Source: Campanula takesimana (taxonomy: Eukaryota; Streptophyta; Magnoliopsida; Asterales; Campanulaceae). Taken from it: a stretch of 64,000 nucleotides of DNA. The stretch lies in the NCBI GenBank assembly GCA_026119855.1, contig JAOWBW010000270.1, positions 1,178,001 to 1,242,000 on the forward strand. Direction: 5' to 3'. Within the stretch, counting starts at the first letter, position 1. Each line of letters starts with the position of its first letter. This document shows positions 43,781 through 54,947 of the stretch, in pieces. The translations under genes and the position numbers were made by a program. The notes under the pieces are model-generated. The model was not told the DNA's origin and searched no databases. It saw only the letters and a list, made by a program, of their open reading frames with translations.

Positions 43781-44178
43781 CTAGGTTGGACACATATGGT
43801 ATTGTATTCTTTTTCCTCTGACATATTTGAGTTTAGAATTTTCCTGGTTATTCTGAAGCTCTTCACTGTAAAGGATCGAGAATCAATAAATATGAGAGCA
43901 GTCAGTGATTGCTCATCTGTGCTAGCAATAGCAAATCTGGTAGATCTGAATCAGATAGTTTGTCTGGTGATCTTTGGTGATCCAAGAACGCATCTGGAAC
44001 GTTTCGGTGTCTGGTATCTACATCTGAAGACGGGGATTTGAAGCTAGGGTTCTGTGATCAGAAGTTAGCTGTCTGGTATAATGTGAAGATCTAACATCTG
44101 TTGTAGTCTATTCTAGTGATCTAGAAATGGATCCAAAATTTGACTCCGCATCTGAAGAATTCTAAGTCGGCTTCAGCG

Positions 44179-44760
44179 ATGGCGAGCAGTGACAATCTGA
44201 ATGATGATAGTGATTATGCCTTGGTGACTGAAGAAGAAGCGTGCAAGGAAGTTGCATGGGTTTTAGATTCAGGAGCGTCTTATCACATGTGTTCGCGCAA
44301 GGGGCAGTTCACAACGTACGAGCAGAAAGATGGAGACCGTATTTATATGGCTAATGGATCAGACTGCGAAGTAGTTGGCATGGGCTCCGTAAGGGTGAGA
44401 ACTTCGGGTGATAAATCTCTCACACTGAACAAGGTAAGACACGTTCCACAAGTAGCAAAGAAACTGATATCACTTAGTCGGTTGTACAAGAAGGGATACA
44501 GTTTCAAAGGTAAAGGTGGAGTTCTGGATGTCTACAAAGGTCCAAATGTGATTCTAAAGGGAGAAAGAAAAGGTTCCTTGTTCATCCTCCAAGGTTCTGA
44601 GAATGGTGAGGGTGTTGACGAGGAGGTGGAGCAGCGTTTTACTCTAAGCGGGAGTGAACTGGGTAAGCCACTGCTAGAAAATCAACACATACCAGTTTTA
44701 TTAGTCATGGTTGTCATGATCCAATGTCGACTGGATGTGCCACAACTGAATGACTGTTAG
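44179..44760 (+). CDS. Copia protease / pre-integrase polypeptide (element-encoded)
   Basis: 193 aa from ATG 44179. The aspartic protease motif WVLDSGASYHMC is intact, with the flap region (YMANGSDCEVVGMGSVRVRT) and VRHVPQVAKKLISLSRLYKK following. The pre-integrase motif GSLFILQG comes next; the frame then leaves recognisable sequence and stops at 44760. Unlike other element genes here it has no internal stop. Upstream from the primer site no zinc knuckle or gag core is seen. Confidence 0.75.
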   Translation: MASSDNLNDDSDYALVTEEEACKEVAWVLDSGASYHMCSRKGQFTTYEQKDGDRIYMANGSDCEVVGMGSVRVRTSGDKSLTLNKVRHVPQVAKKLISLSRLYKKGYSFKGKGGVLDVYKGPNVILKGERKGSLFILQGSENGEGVDEEVEQRFTLSGSELGKPLLENQHIPVLLVMVVMIQCRLDVPQLNDC

Positions 44761-45040
44761 TCGCCCGTTGGGGCGATTCTGAGTGCCCCTAGGTGCACGT
44801 CTGGGTGTCTGTAGGATACATTGCATGCAGAAAATCTGATTGTCCAGAGGACAAGGTTGTTTGTCTGGTGAGGCAAATTCTGAGTGTCATTAAGATACAT
44901 GGTGCACAAATCTAGTGTCTTTGACGAAAGACATACTGAGGCAAAAGTTGAAAAATCTGGTACGAGGGATGTAGCTCAAGGTGGAGTCTATAGCTCGTGC
45001 GTCTGAATTATTAAGGGAGATTCAAAATCAAGTTGGAGAT

Positions 45041-45585
45041 TGTTAAAGCAAAGATGATTTTGAGAAGAAAAAGAAGTGCATAGAAGTAGTGAAGATCCGG
45101 CCGGGTGTATTGATGGATCCGGTCGGACATGGTGAGGTCCGGCCGGACCATGGTCAATACCCGACCGGACCAAGCAGTTTCGGGCATTCCGGAGTTTGGC
45201 GCTGTTTTGGCTTGCGTAGAAAGTAAATCAAGTCCTTTGGGGATTTGATTTTGGACTCCTTATATCTTCTGGTTTAGGTCTCTAATGCCCATAAATACTA
45301 GCCATAAAATAGTATTTTTCTCTGCGTGATCGAAGACATAGGGAGAGAGAGATCAGCAATTCTAGATCTAAGGATTTGCATAGCTAGGAACTTTGTGATC
45401 AAAGTTCGTGCAAACATAGATTAGTGTGATCATCATCTTCTTGTAATTGTTTTCTCCGCCATAATAATATATGTTTCCCTTTTCCCGTGGACGTAGCCAA
45501 TAGGTTGTCGGTGAAACAAGTAAAGTCTGTGTTGTTTATTTGCGTTCATTATTATCTGCTATCTCTTGGGTCTGATTCACTAACA
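45041..45585 (+). repeat. 3' LTR
   Basis: 545 bp, TGTTAAAGCAAAGATG...GATTCACTAACA. Preceded by CAAGTTGGAGAT, the usual copia purine tract. Confidence 0.9.
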
Positions 45586-46776
45586 TGTGCAATTTTCTTT
45601 CTCTTTAAACTTATTGTTTTAGGGTTTTTGCTTCCTTTCTAATTGTTCTTGAGAATTTTAAATTGCGTTGATGATTACTAGGTTTCTGCTCCATTTTGGT
45701 GCTATGAATAGTTCTAAGTTCCAATGCTTTTGATTGATGAATGGAAATATTTGATTTTGAATTCATCTAGCTAATGTTTCCTATTCTTGTTTGATCATCG
45801 AATTTTCATTTAGGTCTAGATGAGTATACGGTTCTCAGTTGTTCGTGGAGAAGGTTTTATGACATTTTGTTATAATAGAACCTCTGTTATCAGAGCTTGT
45901 AGTATTTATGGGGTAATTTTGCTTGATCTAATCCGTTGTCAAGACTAATGATTTATTCTTGTTATATACATGTCTGACTATTATTTATTTCTTCAAATCC
46001 TGTTTGGATTTCAACACCAGCTTGTTTTCTACAGAAAATGGCTCCTCGATCCCCGAAGTCTGAAAAGATCATGTGCGTCGGCTACTTTCGACTCTATAGC
46101 GAATGAGGCTCCCCGTCCCCGGAGGTTAGAAACTACTTTCTTGTCTTGGGAAATCTTTAATATGTTCATCTTGTTCGTTCCGTATTGATTCGCCTAACCC
46201 GATTTCGCATTTACCAATTATTGTTTTACAATTAATAAATGTGAAATCAGATTTTTAATTTATATTTTTAAATCTAGTTTTTAATAATGTTCACCGTTGT
46301 TGTATTTGTATTGTTGTTTTTCTCTCCATATCTATATGTGAGAGCCTGTGATTTCCTTTAGTTGTTGAAGGCTTGTGATTCCCCTACACTGGTGAGGGCT
46401 TTGTGTATTGTTTTTGTTGTTTTTATGATCATGAGAAAGTCTGAATCTGACTTAGAGAAGCAGAAGAGGGATAGAGACGCGATACTTCATCAAGATATTC
46501 ATGAAGTCCAACGTTTCGAAGGGTGATATGGTATCTTTTGAAGTCAGGTTTTGTAAAGATTATTTGTTGCAAGGATAGACTTAGTAGGAATATTCATTTT
46601 TCTCTGCAATCGAAAAGTCAAAAAATTGCCAATTAGTTGGCAAATGTATCTAGGGCATCGTTTGTAATTGCGGGCCCCACCGTTTGGGTCGAACTTCAAA
46701 TTTCTGTGGATAGTCGACTTCTAAATGTTTGTTATTATAATTAATAATATGTTTGTATTGGTTTTGTTTTTTATTA
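45586..46776. other. Gene-free stretch
   Basis: Leader-like AT-rich sequence. TTTTCTACAG|AAAATGGCTCCTCG at 46024-46046 looks like an acceptor followed by a start codon (MAPRSPKSEK) but stops after 18 codons. No assignment. Confidence 0.45.
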
Positions 46777-47028
46777 CTCTTTCGGTCTCATTTATATTAG
46801 CCACTTTTGACTTTTTTCAGTCAACATGAGTGAACTTTGACCAAACATTAATGTCAATCCAGTCATCCTAGTACAATTCTAAAAATTGTTATTGATAAAT
46901 AATTAAGTGATTTTCAATATCAATTTTTAAAATTTCATTACCATGACTAAATTGACGTTTATATTTGGTCAAAGTTTATTCTGATTGAAAAAAATCAAAA
47001 GTGGCCTATATAAATGAGACTAGGGGAG
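46777..47028. mobile_element. Stowaway-like MITE
   Basis: CTCTTTCGGTCTCATTTATA at the left, TATAAATGAGACTAGGGGAG at the right, TA on both sides, 252 bp. Unsplit relative of the MITE at 11267/14251. Confidence 0.8.
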
Positions 47029-47260
47029 TAAAAAAACAAGTTACAGAGAAAATATCCCAAATTCCTTTGTGTATGATTCGGTCGACATCAATTGACGATT
47101 CGATCAACTTTAATTAATTGACGAATTCAATCGCTGCTGTGCTAGGGCTCGATTGACGATTTGTTTCGATAATTGCCACAATCAGATCAGGTTTTGTTTG
47201 TCTCACTATCGCATTGTAGAAATTAAAGTGTTTCTACATATCTCTGTTATCTTATCTGCC

Positions 47261-47915
47261 ATGGCTAATCGCATTGTCGAGGAACCTGTTATTGAAAATG
47301 ATGATACTACTACTGTGGATGTTGATTTTTATTATCTGAATGACACTAATCTCCAATTGGCGAGTTTGCACCCTCTCTACTTACATCCTAATGACCATCT
47401 TGGTATGGTCTTGGTAAGTCAGTCCTTCAATGAGCTGAACTATAACCAATGAAAACGATCGGTGATGATTGCTCTTTTTGTGAAGAACAAAATTGGAATG
47501 ATAAATGGCGTGTGTGATAATTTCAAATATTTGGCTGCTTGGGAGAGATGAAATGACATGGTCATTGCGTGGTTATTAAACAGTATCACTGCTAAAATGC
47601 CTAAATTTAAAGCCAAGAACATGCAGAAACAACAAGGTGGTCAACAATCTTGAAGTCCTAGTAATGCTGCTTGCTTCTGCATCTGCAGTTGCTGGGAATG
47701 GGTTGCAAGGTCTCACTACAGCTCAATGTCAGCAACTTCTCAATAATTCCGGCACAACTATGGCAGGTATAGCATTTGCACTCACATGCTTTGCCAACCC
47801 TGGTCTAAATTTCCTAGCCATAGCATTACAATACATGAATGGATTATAAATACTAGTGCAACTGGCCATATCACTTGCAATTTCAGTATTCTTATTGATC
47901 CTTATTCCTCTTTTT
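47261..47915 (+). pseudogene. Degenerate copia gag-protease fragment
   Basis: Starts MANRIVEEPVIENDD, then the gag N-terminal block LHPNDHLGMVLVSQSFNELN, TGA at 47450-47452 where relatives have Trp, and RSVMIALFVKNKIGMINGV, YLAAWER and NDMVIAWLLNSI. After a deletion come GLTTAQCQQLL and a decayed protease site (WIINTSATGHITC, relatives WILDSGATDHI). This is the left part of the element into which the gypsy element at 48125 inserted. Confidence 0.75.
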
Positions 47916-48124
47916 TTTTTTTTTTTTTTTTTCTTTAATAAGCATTGTTCAATTATCACCTGTTCTCATTTTTAGAAATGTTTTGTTTGCTCCTACCTTT
48001 AACTTCAACCTTCTATCAGGCAGAAAAGTATCACTTGTCAACATCTCTTTTAGTACTCTTTAAACACATTTGTGATCTACCTTGTAACACCGTTAATGAT
48101 TCAAATGATTATATGGTTTGTGTC

Positions 48125-48558
48125 TGATGTAGGAGCAGACCAGGCAGAATTCCAGCATAGCGGCATAGCGAGCGCCCGCCTGCCAAGGGCCAAGCGCCCG
48201 CTTGAATTTAAATCCCAAACTGGCCGATCGTTCTGTTGACTAGAGCGCCCGCTTGCATGTCGGTCTGCGGCAGAAAAATTAATGTTTCGCGTTTTTTATC
48301 ATTTTTGGTACAAACTTGGGTTATTTTCGGGATTTATGTTTTATTTAGGTTATGTTATTTTGTTAGGAGTATAAATACTCTTTTCCTTTCATTGTTTTAG
48401 GGGAACATTATTATTCTTATCAATTGAACTTTTATTCTTGGAGATTTATTTCTCTTTCTTGGTGGATTCCAAGGTTTTGTGTTTGAGGTTTCATCGCTGG
48501 ATGAGATCTTGTGATTAGTGCGCTAAATCACGAAACTTATCGCTTCCGTGCTGCGTCA
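48125..48558 (+). repeat. 5' LTR
   Basis: 434 bp. TATAAATA at 48370-48377. GCGCCCGC motif cluster at 48168-48256, about 115-200 bp upstream. Confidence 0.9.
48168..48256. repeat. GAGCGCCCGC motif cluster (5' LTR)
   Basis: GAGCGCCCGCCTG, AAGCGCCCGCTTG and GAGCGCCCGCTTG. The 3' LTR (53026-53160) has two more: a duplicated GCCAAGGGCCAAGCGCCCGC unit and GCGAGCGCCCGCTC. Confidence 0.85.
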
Positions 48559-48560
48559 GT

Positions 48561-48572
48561 TGGCATCAAAGC
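48561..48572 (+). other. Primer binding site
   Basis: TGGCATCAAAGC, two bases after the LTR; a diverged initiator-Met tRNA match. Confidence 0.7.
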
Positions 48573-48609
48573 AGGCCATATCCTGTCTTTTGCATCATAC
48601 TGAATCATT

Positions 48610-51600
48610 ATGGGAGATCAGGCTACAAAGACGGATATCGATGGAATTACCAACGCTATCGCTGCCTTAACAACACAGATTGCTACGTTGGTGGCTGCTC
48701 AACAGGGTCAAAACGTTAATCAGGACCGTCGGGGTGAGAGAGACATGGTTGATCCACTTCGAAATCCAGTTCGACGTCCTCAACGGGCAGAGAATCGGGA
48801 TGACGAAGAGTCCAGTTCTGAAGAAGAGGTTGTTGATGATGAAGAACCAATTGAAGGTAATAATAGAAACCGCCATGATTATAGAATTAAGGCTGATATT
48901 CCTTTGTTCTATGGAACCATGGGGATTGAAAATTTCTTGGATTGGCAGAATGAGGTAGATCGTTTTTTCGATGTTATGGAAGTGCCTGCAAATAAACAGG
49001 TAAAGATGGTGGCGATCCGATTAAAGAGTACTGCTGCAGTTTGGTGGGATAAACTAGCAGTACAGAGACGACGGCAAGGAAATGGGCCAGTTAAAACTTG
49101 GAGGCGTATGAAACAGCTAATTTCTGAGAGGTTTTTACCGGCGGATTATGAACAGATTTTGTACAAACTGTATCTCAATTGTTTGCAGGGCAAGAGAACA
49201 GTTGATGAGTATACTACGGAATTTCAGAGGTATTCTGCACGGATTGAGATTGAGGAGTCTGAGGATCAGAAAGTTGCTCGTTATATTAATGGCCTGAAAA
49301 GTTCCATACAGGAGAAGATGAGATTGCATCAGGTGTGGAATTTGACGGATGCTTCCACGCTGGCTTTGAAAGCCGAACTCATGGAAAAGTCGAGTACGAG
49401 GAATTTTAACCCTCCTTTTCGCAAATGGGCTCCACAGAGTAGTTCTGAAGCAGGGACTGATAAGGAGAAAGGGACTACGAGTAAGGACTCAACCTCGCAG
49501 ACTAAGGTTACCAACAATACTAGCAGTTCCACGGGAAGCAAGGCGCCAGCACAGAAAACAGCTAATCCTTATGCTAAACCAACAGGGGATAAGTGTTTTC
49601 GTTGCAATGGACAGGGTCACAGATCCAATGTTTGCTCCTCTAGGCGAACTGCTGCAATTCTGGAAGAGGGAAGCGATGAGGAAGGCGACGAAGATAATGA
49701 TAATGAGTATGAAGGGGTTGAATTCGCTGAAGAGGAATCTGAGGATCGAGTTGGATTGGTGCTTCAACAGATGCTACTAACTTCCAAGGATGAGGGACAA
49801 CGGAAGAACCTGTTCTGAGCACACTGTTCTGTAAAGAACAAGGTATGTAATTTGATTATTGATAATGGTTGCACTGAAAATCTAGTGTCGCAGAAATTGG
49901 TTGATTTCCTGGGATTAAAAACTGAACCTCATGAGAAACCTTATAGCTTGGGATGGGTGAATAAGGGCTCCGAACTTAGAGTGACACGGACTTGCAGGGT
50001 CCCTATTTCTATTGGCAAGTACTACAAGGAGGAGGTTTTGTGTGATGTTTTAACTATGGATGTCTGTCATATTTTGCTTGGTCGCCCATGACAATATGAC
50101 CACGACATTACTTATCGGGGTAAGGATAATGTAGTCATGTTTAAATGGGATAATCATAAAATTGCTATAGCTCCTGTTATGCGTTTTGAGAAGTAGGTTG
50201 AGAAAGATGAACCGGTCTTGATGATTATACAGAACGAGAAACATCTTACCGCAGCTATTGAAGAGGCAGAGTATTTTTGTCCGATAATCATAAAAGGGTT
50301 GCTGGGTTCTGTCAGTGTGGAGATTGGGTTACCAAGGGATATTGAAGAACTTCTTGCGGGTTTTCAAGAATTGGTTTCTGATGAATTACCCAATGACCTC
50401 CCTCCTATGAGGGACATTCAGCATCAGATTGACTTGATTCCGGGAGCTAGTTTTCCAAACCTCCCACATTATCGCATGAGTCCCAATGAGAATGAAATAA
50501 TCCGAGAGCAGATTAAGGAATTGCTGCGGAAGGGGTTTATCAGGGAGAGTATGAGCCCATGTGCAGTACCGGTCCTTCTTGTGCCAAAGAAGGGTAATCA
50601 GTGGCGTATGTGTGTTGATAGCAGAGCCATCAACAAGATCACCATCAAGTATAGATTTCCTATCCCTCGTTTGGAAGACATGCTTGATGAGTTATCTGGT
50701 TCTAAGGTGTTTACAAAACTGGATTTGCGCAGTGGGTACCATCAGATTCGGATCAGACCTGGGGATGAGTGGAAGACAGCTTTCAAGATCAAGGATGGAC
50801 TGTATGAGTGGCTTGTCATGCCATTCGGGCTATCTAATGCCCCTAGAACTTTTATGAGGTTGATGAACCAGGTATTCCGTCCTTTTATTGGCTCATTTGT
50901 GGTAGTCTATTTTGATGATATCCTGATTTATAGTAAAGATAGAACTGCACATTTGGAACACCTTAGACAAGTGTTGCAGGTTTTAAAAGATAATCAGTTG
51001 TATATTAATCTTAAGAAGTGCACATTTTGCACCAACAAATTGATTTTCCTGGGCTTTGTTGTTGGTGAGGATGGGATTCAGGTTGATGAAGAGAAAGTGA
51101 GGGCAATCCGGGATTGGCCAGCCCCCACATCGGTCACCGAGGTGCCTAGTTTTCATGGTCTAGCTACATTTTACAAGAGGTTTGTACGTAATTTTAGCAC
51201 CATTACTGCACCTATCACCGAGTGTTTGAAGAAGGGTAAATTTCAGTGGGGTTTTGAGCAAGAGCAGAGTTTTGCTCTCATCAAGGAAAAACTTTGCACC
51301 GCACCAGTTCTTGCACTACCAGATTTTGACAATATATTTCAGGTGGAGTGTGATGCTAGTGGTGTAGGGATTGGAGCTGTTCTCTCACAAGAAAAACGAC
51401 CAGTGGCTTTCTTTAGTGAGAAGTTGAGTGAGGCTCGACAGAAATGGAGTACATATGATCAGGAGTTTTATGCAGTATATCGGGCTTTGCGACAGTGGGA
51501 GCATTATCTTGTTCAGAGGGAGTTTATTCTATTTTCTGACCATCTTGCTTTAAAATTTTTGCATAGTCAGAAAATGATAAATAAGATGCATGCTCGTTGG

Positions 51601-53025
51601 GTTAGTTATATGCAGAAATTTCCTTTTATTCAGCATAAATCAGGTGTTCAGAACAAGGTTGCCGATGCTTTGAGTAGAAGGGCTTCTTTGTTGCTCACGC
51701 TATCTCAGGAAATTGTGGGCTTTGATTTGCTGAAGGATCTTTATGAGGAGGATGCAGATTTCAAGGAGCTGTGGTATAAGTGTGCGGGTAAACATCCTAG
51801 TGCAGATTTTCATATTCGGGATGGTTTTCTGTTTAAGGGGGATCGTTTATGTGTTCCTGTTTCGTCTCTACGAGAGAAGTTGGTTCGAGACTTACACGCT
51901 GGAGGTCTTAGTGGGCATTTGGGACGAGACAAGACTATTGCTAGCTTGGAGGAACGATATTTCTGGCCTCAACTGAGGAAGGATGCTGGTTCTATTGTCA
52001 GGCGTTGTTATGTCTGTCAGGTTTCTAAAGGTCAGTCTCAAAATACTGGTCTTTATTTGCCTTTACCTATTCCTGATGATATATGGCTAGATTTGTCTAT
52101 GGATTTTGTGTTGGGTTTACCGCGTGCGCAACGAGGTGTAGATTCTGTGTTTGTAGTAGTGGATCGATTTTCCAAAATGTCTCATTTCATTGCTTGCAAG
52201 AAGACTGCGGATGCAACTAATATTGCAAAGTTGTTCTTTCGAGAGGTTGTCCGACTACATGGGGTTCCTAAATCCATCAATTCGGACAGGGATACCAAAT
52301 TTTTGAGTCACTTCTGGGTTACTTTGTGGCGCATGTTTGGTACAGCGCTTAATCGGAGTTCTACAGTTCATTTGCAGACGGACGGTCAGACAGAGGTTAC
52401 TAACAGGACATTGGGGAATATGATCAGAAGTGTTTGTGGGGACAAACCGAAGCAGTGGGATTTAGCTTTACCGCAGGTGGAGTTTGCTTACAACAGTGCA
52501 GTGCATTCGGCCACGGGTAAATCACCTTTTTCTCTGGTTTATACTTCTACTCCTAGGCATGTGGTGGATTTGGTACCGTTACCTAAGGGTCGGGGTGTGA
52601 GTCAAGCGGCTGAAAATATGGCTAGTGATGTGCACGCTGTCAAGGAGGCGGTCAAGGCCAGATTGGAGGCAACGGGATTGAAGAATAAGGCTGTTGCTGA
52701 CAAGAAGAAGCGGGTCAAGGTGTTCAAGGTTGGTGATGAGGTGATGGTGTTTCTTCGTAAGGAGCGTTTTCCCGTGGGTACTTATAAGAAGTTACAACCT
52801 CGCAAGTATGGACCGTTCAAAGTGACTCGCAAGATTAATGATAATGCTTACGTGGTGGCACTTCCTGATGATTTGAATATCTCCAATACTTTCAATGTTG
52901 CCGATATTTACGAGTACCATGCAGATGGAGTCCTTTATCCTAGTGAGAACTTGGGGTCGAGTTCTTTAGAGGTGGAGGAGACTGATGTAGGAGCAGACCA
53001 GGCAGAATTCCAGCACAGCGGCTAA
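48610..53025 (+). pseudogene. Gypsy gag-pol polyprotein, one frame with three nonsense codons
   Basis: 1472 codons in a single frame from ATG 48610 to TAG 53023-53025. Gag core: IPLFYGTMGIENFLDWQNEV through KSTAAVWWDKLA. Zinc knuckle CFRCNGQGHRSNVC near 49593-49634. Protease LIIDNGCTENLVS near 49849. Reverse transcriptase FTKLDLRSGYHQIRI and YFDDILIYS at 50908. RNase H VECDASGVGIGAVL. Integrase HLGRDKTIASLEERYFWP, CYVCQ, MDFVLGLP, DRDTKF and LQTDGQTEVTNR. Then YGPFKVTRKIND and FNVADIYEYH. Stops interrupt it at 49816 (TGA), 50089 (TGA, Trp in relatives) and 50194 (TAG); the 935-codon RT-to-end part is fully open. Catalytic residues look intact, so only these three point changes separate it from an open frame. 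Confidence 0.92.
52968..52982 (+). other. Polypurine tract within pol coding sequence
   Basis: AGAGGTGGAGGAGAC directly before the 3' LTR also encodes EVEET of pol. Confidence 0.7.
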
Positions 53026-53453
53026 GCGAGCGCCCGCCTGCCAAGGGCCAAGCGCCCGCTTGCCAAGGGCCAAGCGCCCGCTTGAATTTAAATCCCAAAC
53101 TGGCCGATCGTTCTGTTGACTAGAGCGCCCGCTTGTATGAAGGCGAGCGCCCGCTCGGTCTGCGGCAGAAAAATTACTGTTTCGCGTTTTTTATCGTTTT
53201 TGGTACAAACTTGGGTTATTTTTGGGATTTATATTTTATTTAGGTTATGTTATTTTGTTAGGAGTATAAATACTCTTTTCCTTTCATTGTTTTAGGGGAA
53301 CATTATTATTCTTATCAATTGAACTTTTGTTCTTGGAGATTTATTTCTCTTTCTTGGTGGATTCCAAGGTTTTGTGTTTGAGGTTTCATCGCTGGATGAG
53401 ATCTTGTGATTAGTGCGCTAAATCACGAAACTTATCGCTTCCGTGCTGCGTCA
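52983..53453 (+). repeat. 3' LTR
   Basis: 471 bp, 37 longer than the 5' LTR because of extra GC-rich motif units. The first 43 bp also encode the end of pol. Confidence 0.9.
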
Positions 53454-53458
53454 GTGTC

Positions 53459-53822
53459 ATTTGTCATTGTGATTTGTGGGGTCCCTACAAACACCTCACA
53501 TATAGTGGTTATTCTTCGTTTCTAAACCATTGTGGATGACTGCACACGGGTTACTTAGACTTTCTTACTTGCACATAAAAGTTATGCTACTTGTCATATC
53601 AACAACTTCATTACCCTTGTTCAACAACTTCATTACCTTCTCAATAGAATGCATTCTCCTCCTACTTATAATCATCTTAGAGTTACAGGTTGTTTGTGCT
53701 TTGCCTCAACCATTAAATTCAAGAGAGACAAATTTGATTTTAGGCGCTATTAAATGCATCTTCTATAGTAGGGATGTTCAATTCTATTAAGATCATTTTC
53801 CATTTGTTCAAAATCCTTGATG
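53459..53822 (+). pseudogene. Degenerate copia integrase fragment, right of the gypsy insertion
   Basis: From 53532: VDDCTRVT, then TAG (53556-53558, Trp in relatives), TFLLAHKSYATCHINNFITL; after a deletion, SPPTYNHLRVTGCLCFASTI, KCIFYSRDVQFY and DHFPFVQNP. It is the integrase and following region of the same decayed copia element as 47261-47915. Confidence 0.75.
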
Positions 53823-54845
53823 GTATTATTTATATATGTGAAATATTGATAAAAAAATTAATCAATATATTTTTTTGATAGAAGATTTCAAGTAAATGGT
53901 TGGAGATATTTGTTGCAAACAGTTTACAATTATAGAGGCATAATGTAACTTTTGAACCAAAATGTTGGAAATGCTCACTTAAGGTACTTCAAATTTTATA
54001 TTTCCTCAAAATCTTACTATGAATATACAGAGCGTGTTTATACTCCCTCCATTCGAAGATACTTTTCAAACATTTTAAGGTTATATTATACCCCCTCTGT
54101 CCCAGAATAATTAATGCCACGATTGACAAGTTAATGTTTTTAAGCTTTAGTAATGTTTTTTTATTTCTCTAACATTTTCATATGAATTGAGTGACACCTT
54201 TTATGGCATTGCAATACTCGTGTCTATTAAAATGGGTCGTATAGGAAGATCACCAAACTTCATAGCCTATTTTTAGTAAGAAGACATTTATTTTAGGACA
54301 AACGAAAATAGAAAGTAGGACATTTATTCCGGGACAAATCATTAGAAATTCAATGATTTTTAAGTCCGTGGAAATGAAACCAACTTTTTGGGACAAACAA
54401 TACGAGGAAATGAGTATCATTTTGGGACAGACAGCGTTTTCTTTTTAATGGACTTTGGATGCAATGGCAAGAAAGGAAGAAAGCAAAATATGAGTCATGT
54501 TCTTTGAGGCAACCAACAAGATATAGAAAGAAAAAAAAAAGATGGGGAATTAATTTTTGATGCCTTCACGTTTCCTGAGAATCATGCCAACTCAGTGTAA
54601 GACTGTCTTTAAATGTATAAAGACATAAAAAGTAAAGCAAAATACTTCATTCAAGTTTGCAATACACTTACGTTCTTTTTGATTTATAACTGCTCTTTAC
54701 CTTTAGGGAATCTTGGTGCTTGAAGAATTTGAGCAATACCAAGCTTGGACCTTAAGAAATTCTCCACATGATAATTTCTTATAAGCTTACATCAGTTTAC
54801 AATAATTTTTCACTTCAACCCTGAATTTGACTGTGTCAAAACACA

Positions 54846-54847
<2 letters not shown>
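53823..54847. other. Upstream region of the DUF247 gene
   Basis: AT-rich. Holds two MITE starts (CTCCCTCCATTCG near 54043, CCCCCTCTGTCCC near 54092) without matching ends and no coding sequence. The DUF247 promoter must lie here, but no clear TATA box was chosen. Confidence 0.45.

Positions 54848-54940
<93 letters not shown>
54848..54940. repeat. (CT)n then (GT)n microsatellite just upstream of the DUF247 start
   Basis: About 40 CT units (54848-54930) followed by (GT)5, ending 7 bp before the ATG. Pyrimidine-rich runs like this occur in plant 5' leaders and on the other strand give a GAGA tract. Confidence 0.9.
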
Positions 54941-54947
54941 ACCAAGT

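Larger units (their letters stand above)
42962..45585 (+). mobile_element. Non-autonomous Ty1/copia element carrying only a protease region
   Basis: 2624 bp with perfect target duplication TGTGC (42957-42961, 45586-45590). LTRs 42962-43507 and 45041-45585, primer site, purine tract. One open frame (44179-44760) covers protease and the start of the pre-integrase region. No gag core, integrase, reverse transcriptase or RNase H. Confidence 0.9.
48125..53453 (+). mobile_element. Nearly complete Ty3/gypsy element (possibly CRM-like)
   Basis: 5329 bp with perfect target duplication GTGTC (48120-48124, 53454-53458). LTRs TGATGTAGG...GCTGCGTCA, primer site, and one gag-pol frame ending inside the 3' LTR. 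No chromodomain of the Tekay type; the C-terminus ends FNVADIYEYHADG. An overlap of pol with the 3' LTR is described for CRM chromoviruses, hence the tentative class. LTRs differ by few substitutions plus two repeat-unit indels, so insertion is fairly recent. Confidence 0.93.

Noticed and set aside
46034..46190. First exon MAPRSPKSEK... of a host gene
   Set aside because: Frame stops after 18 codons and nothing downstream continues it.
54933..54947. DUF247 start at 54933
   Set aside because: The codon there is GTG; the first ATG in frame is 54948.
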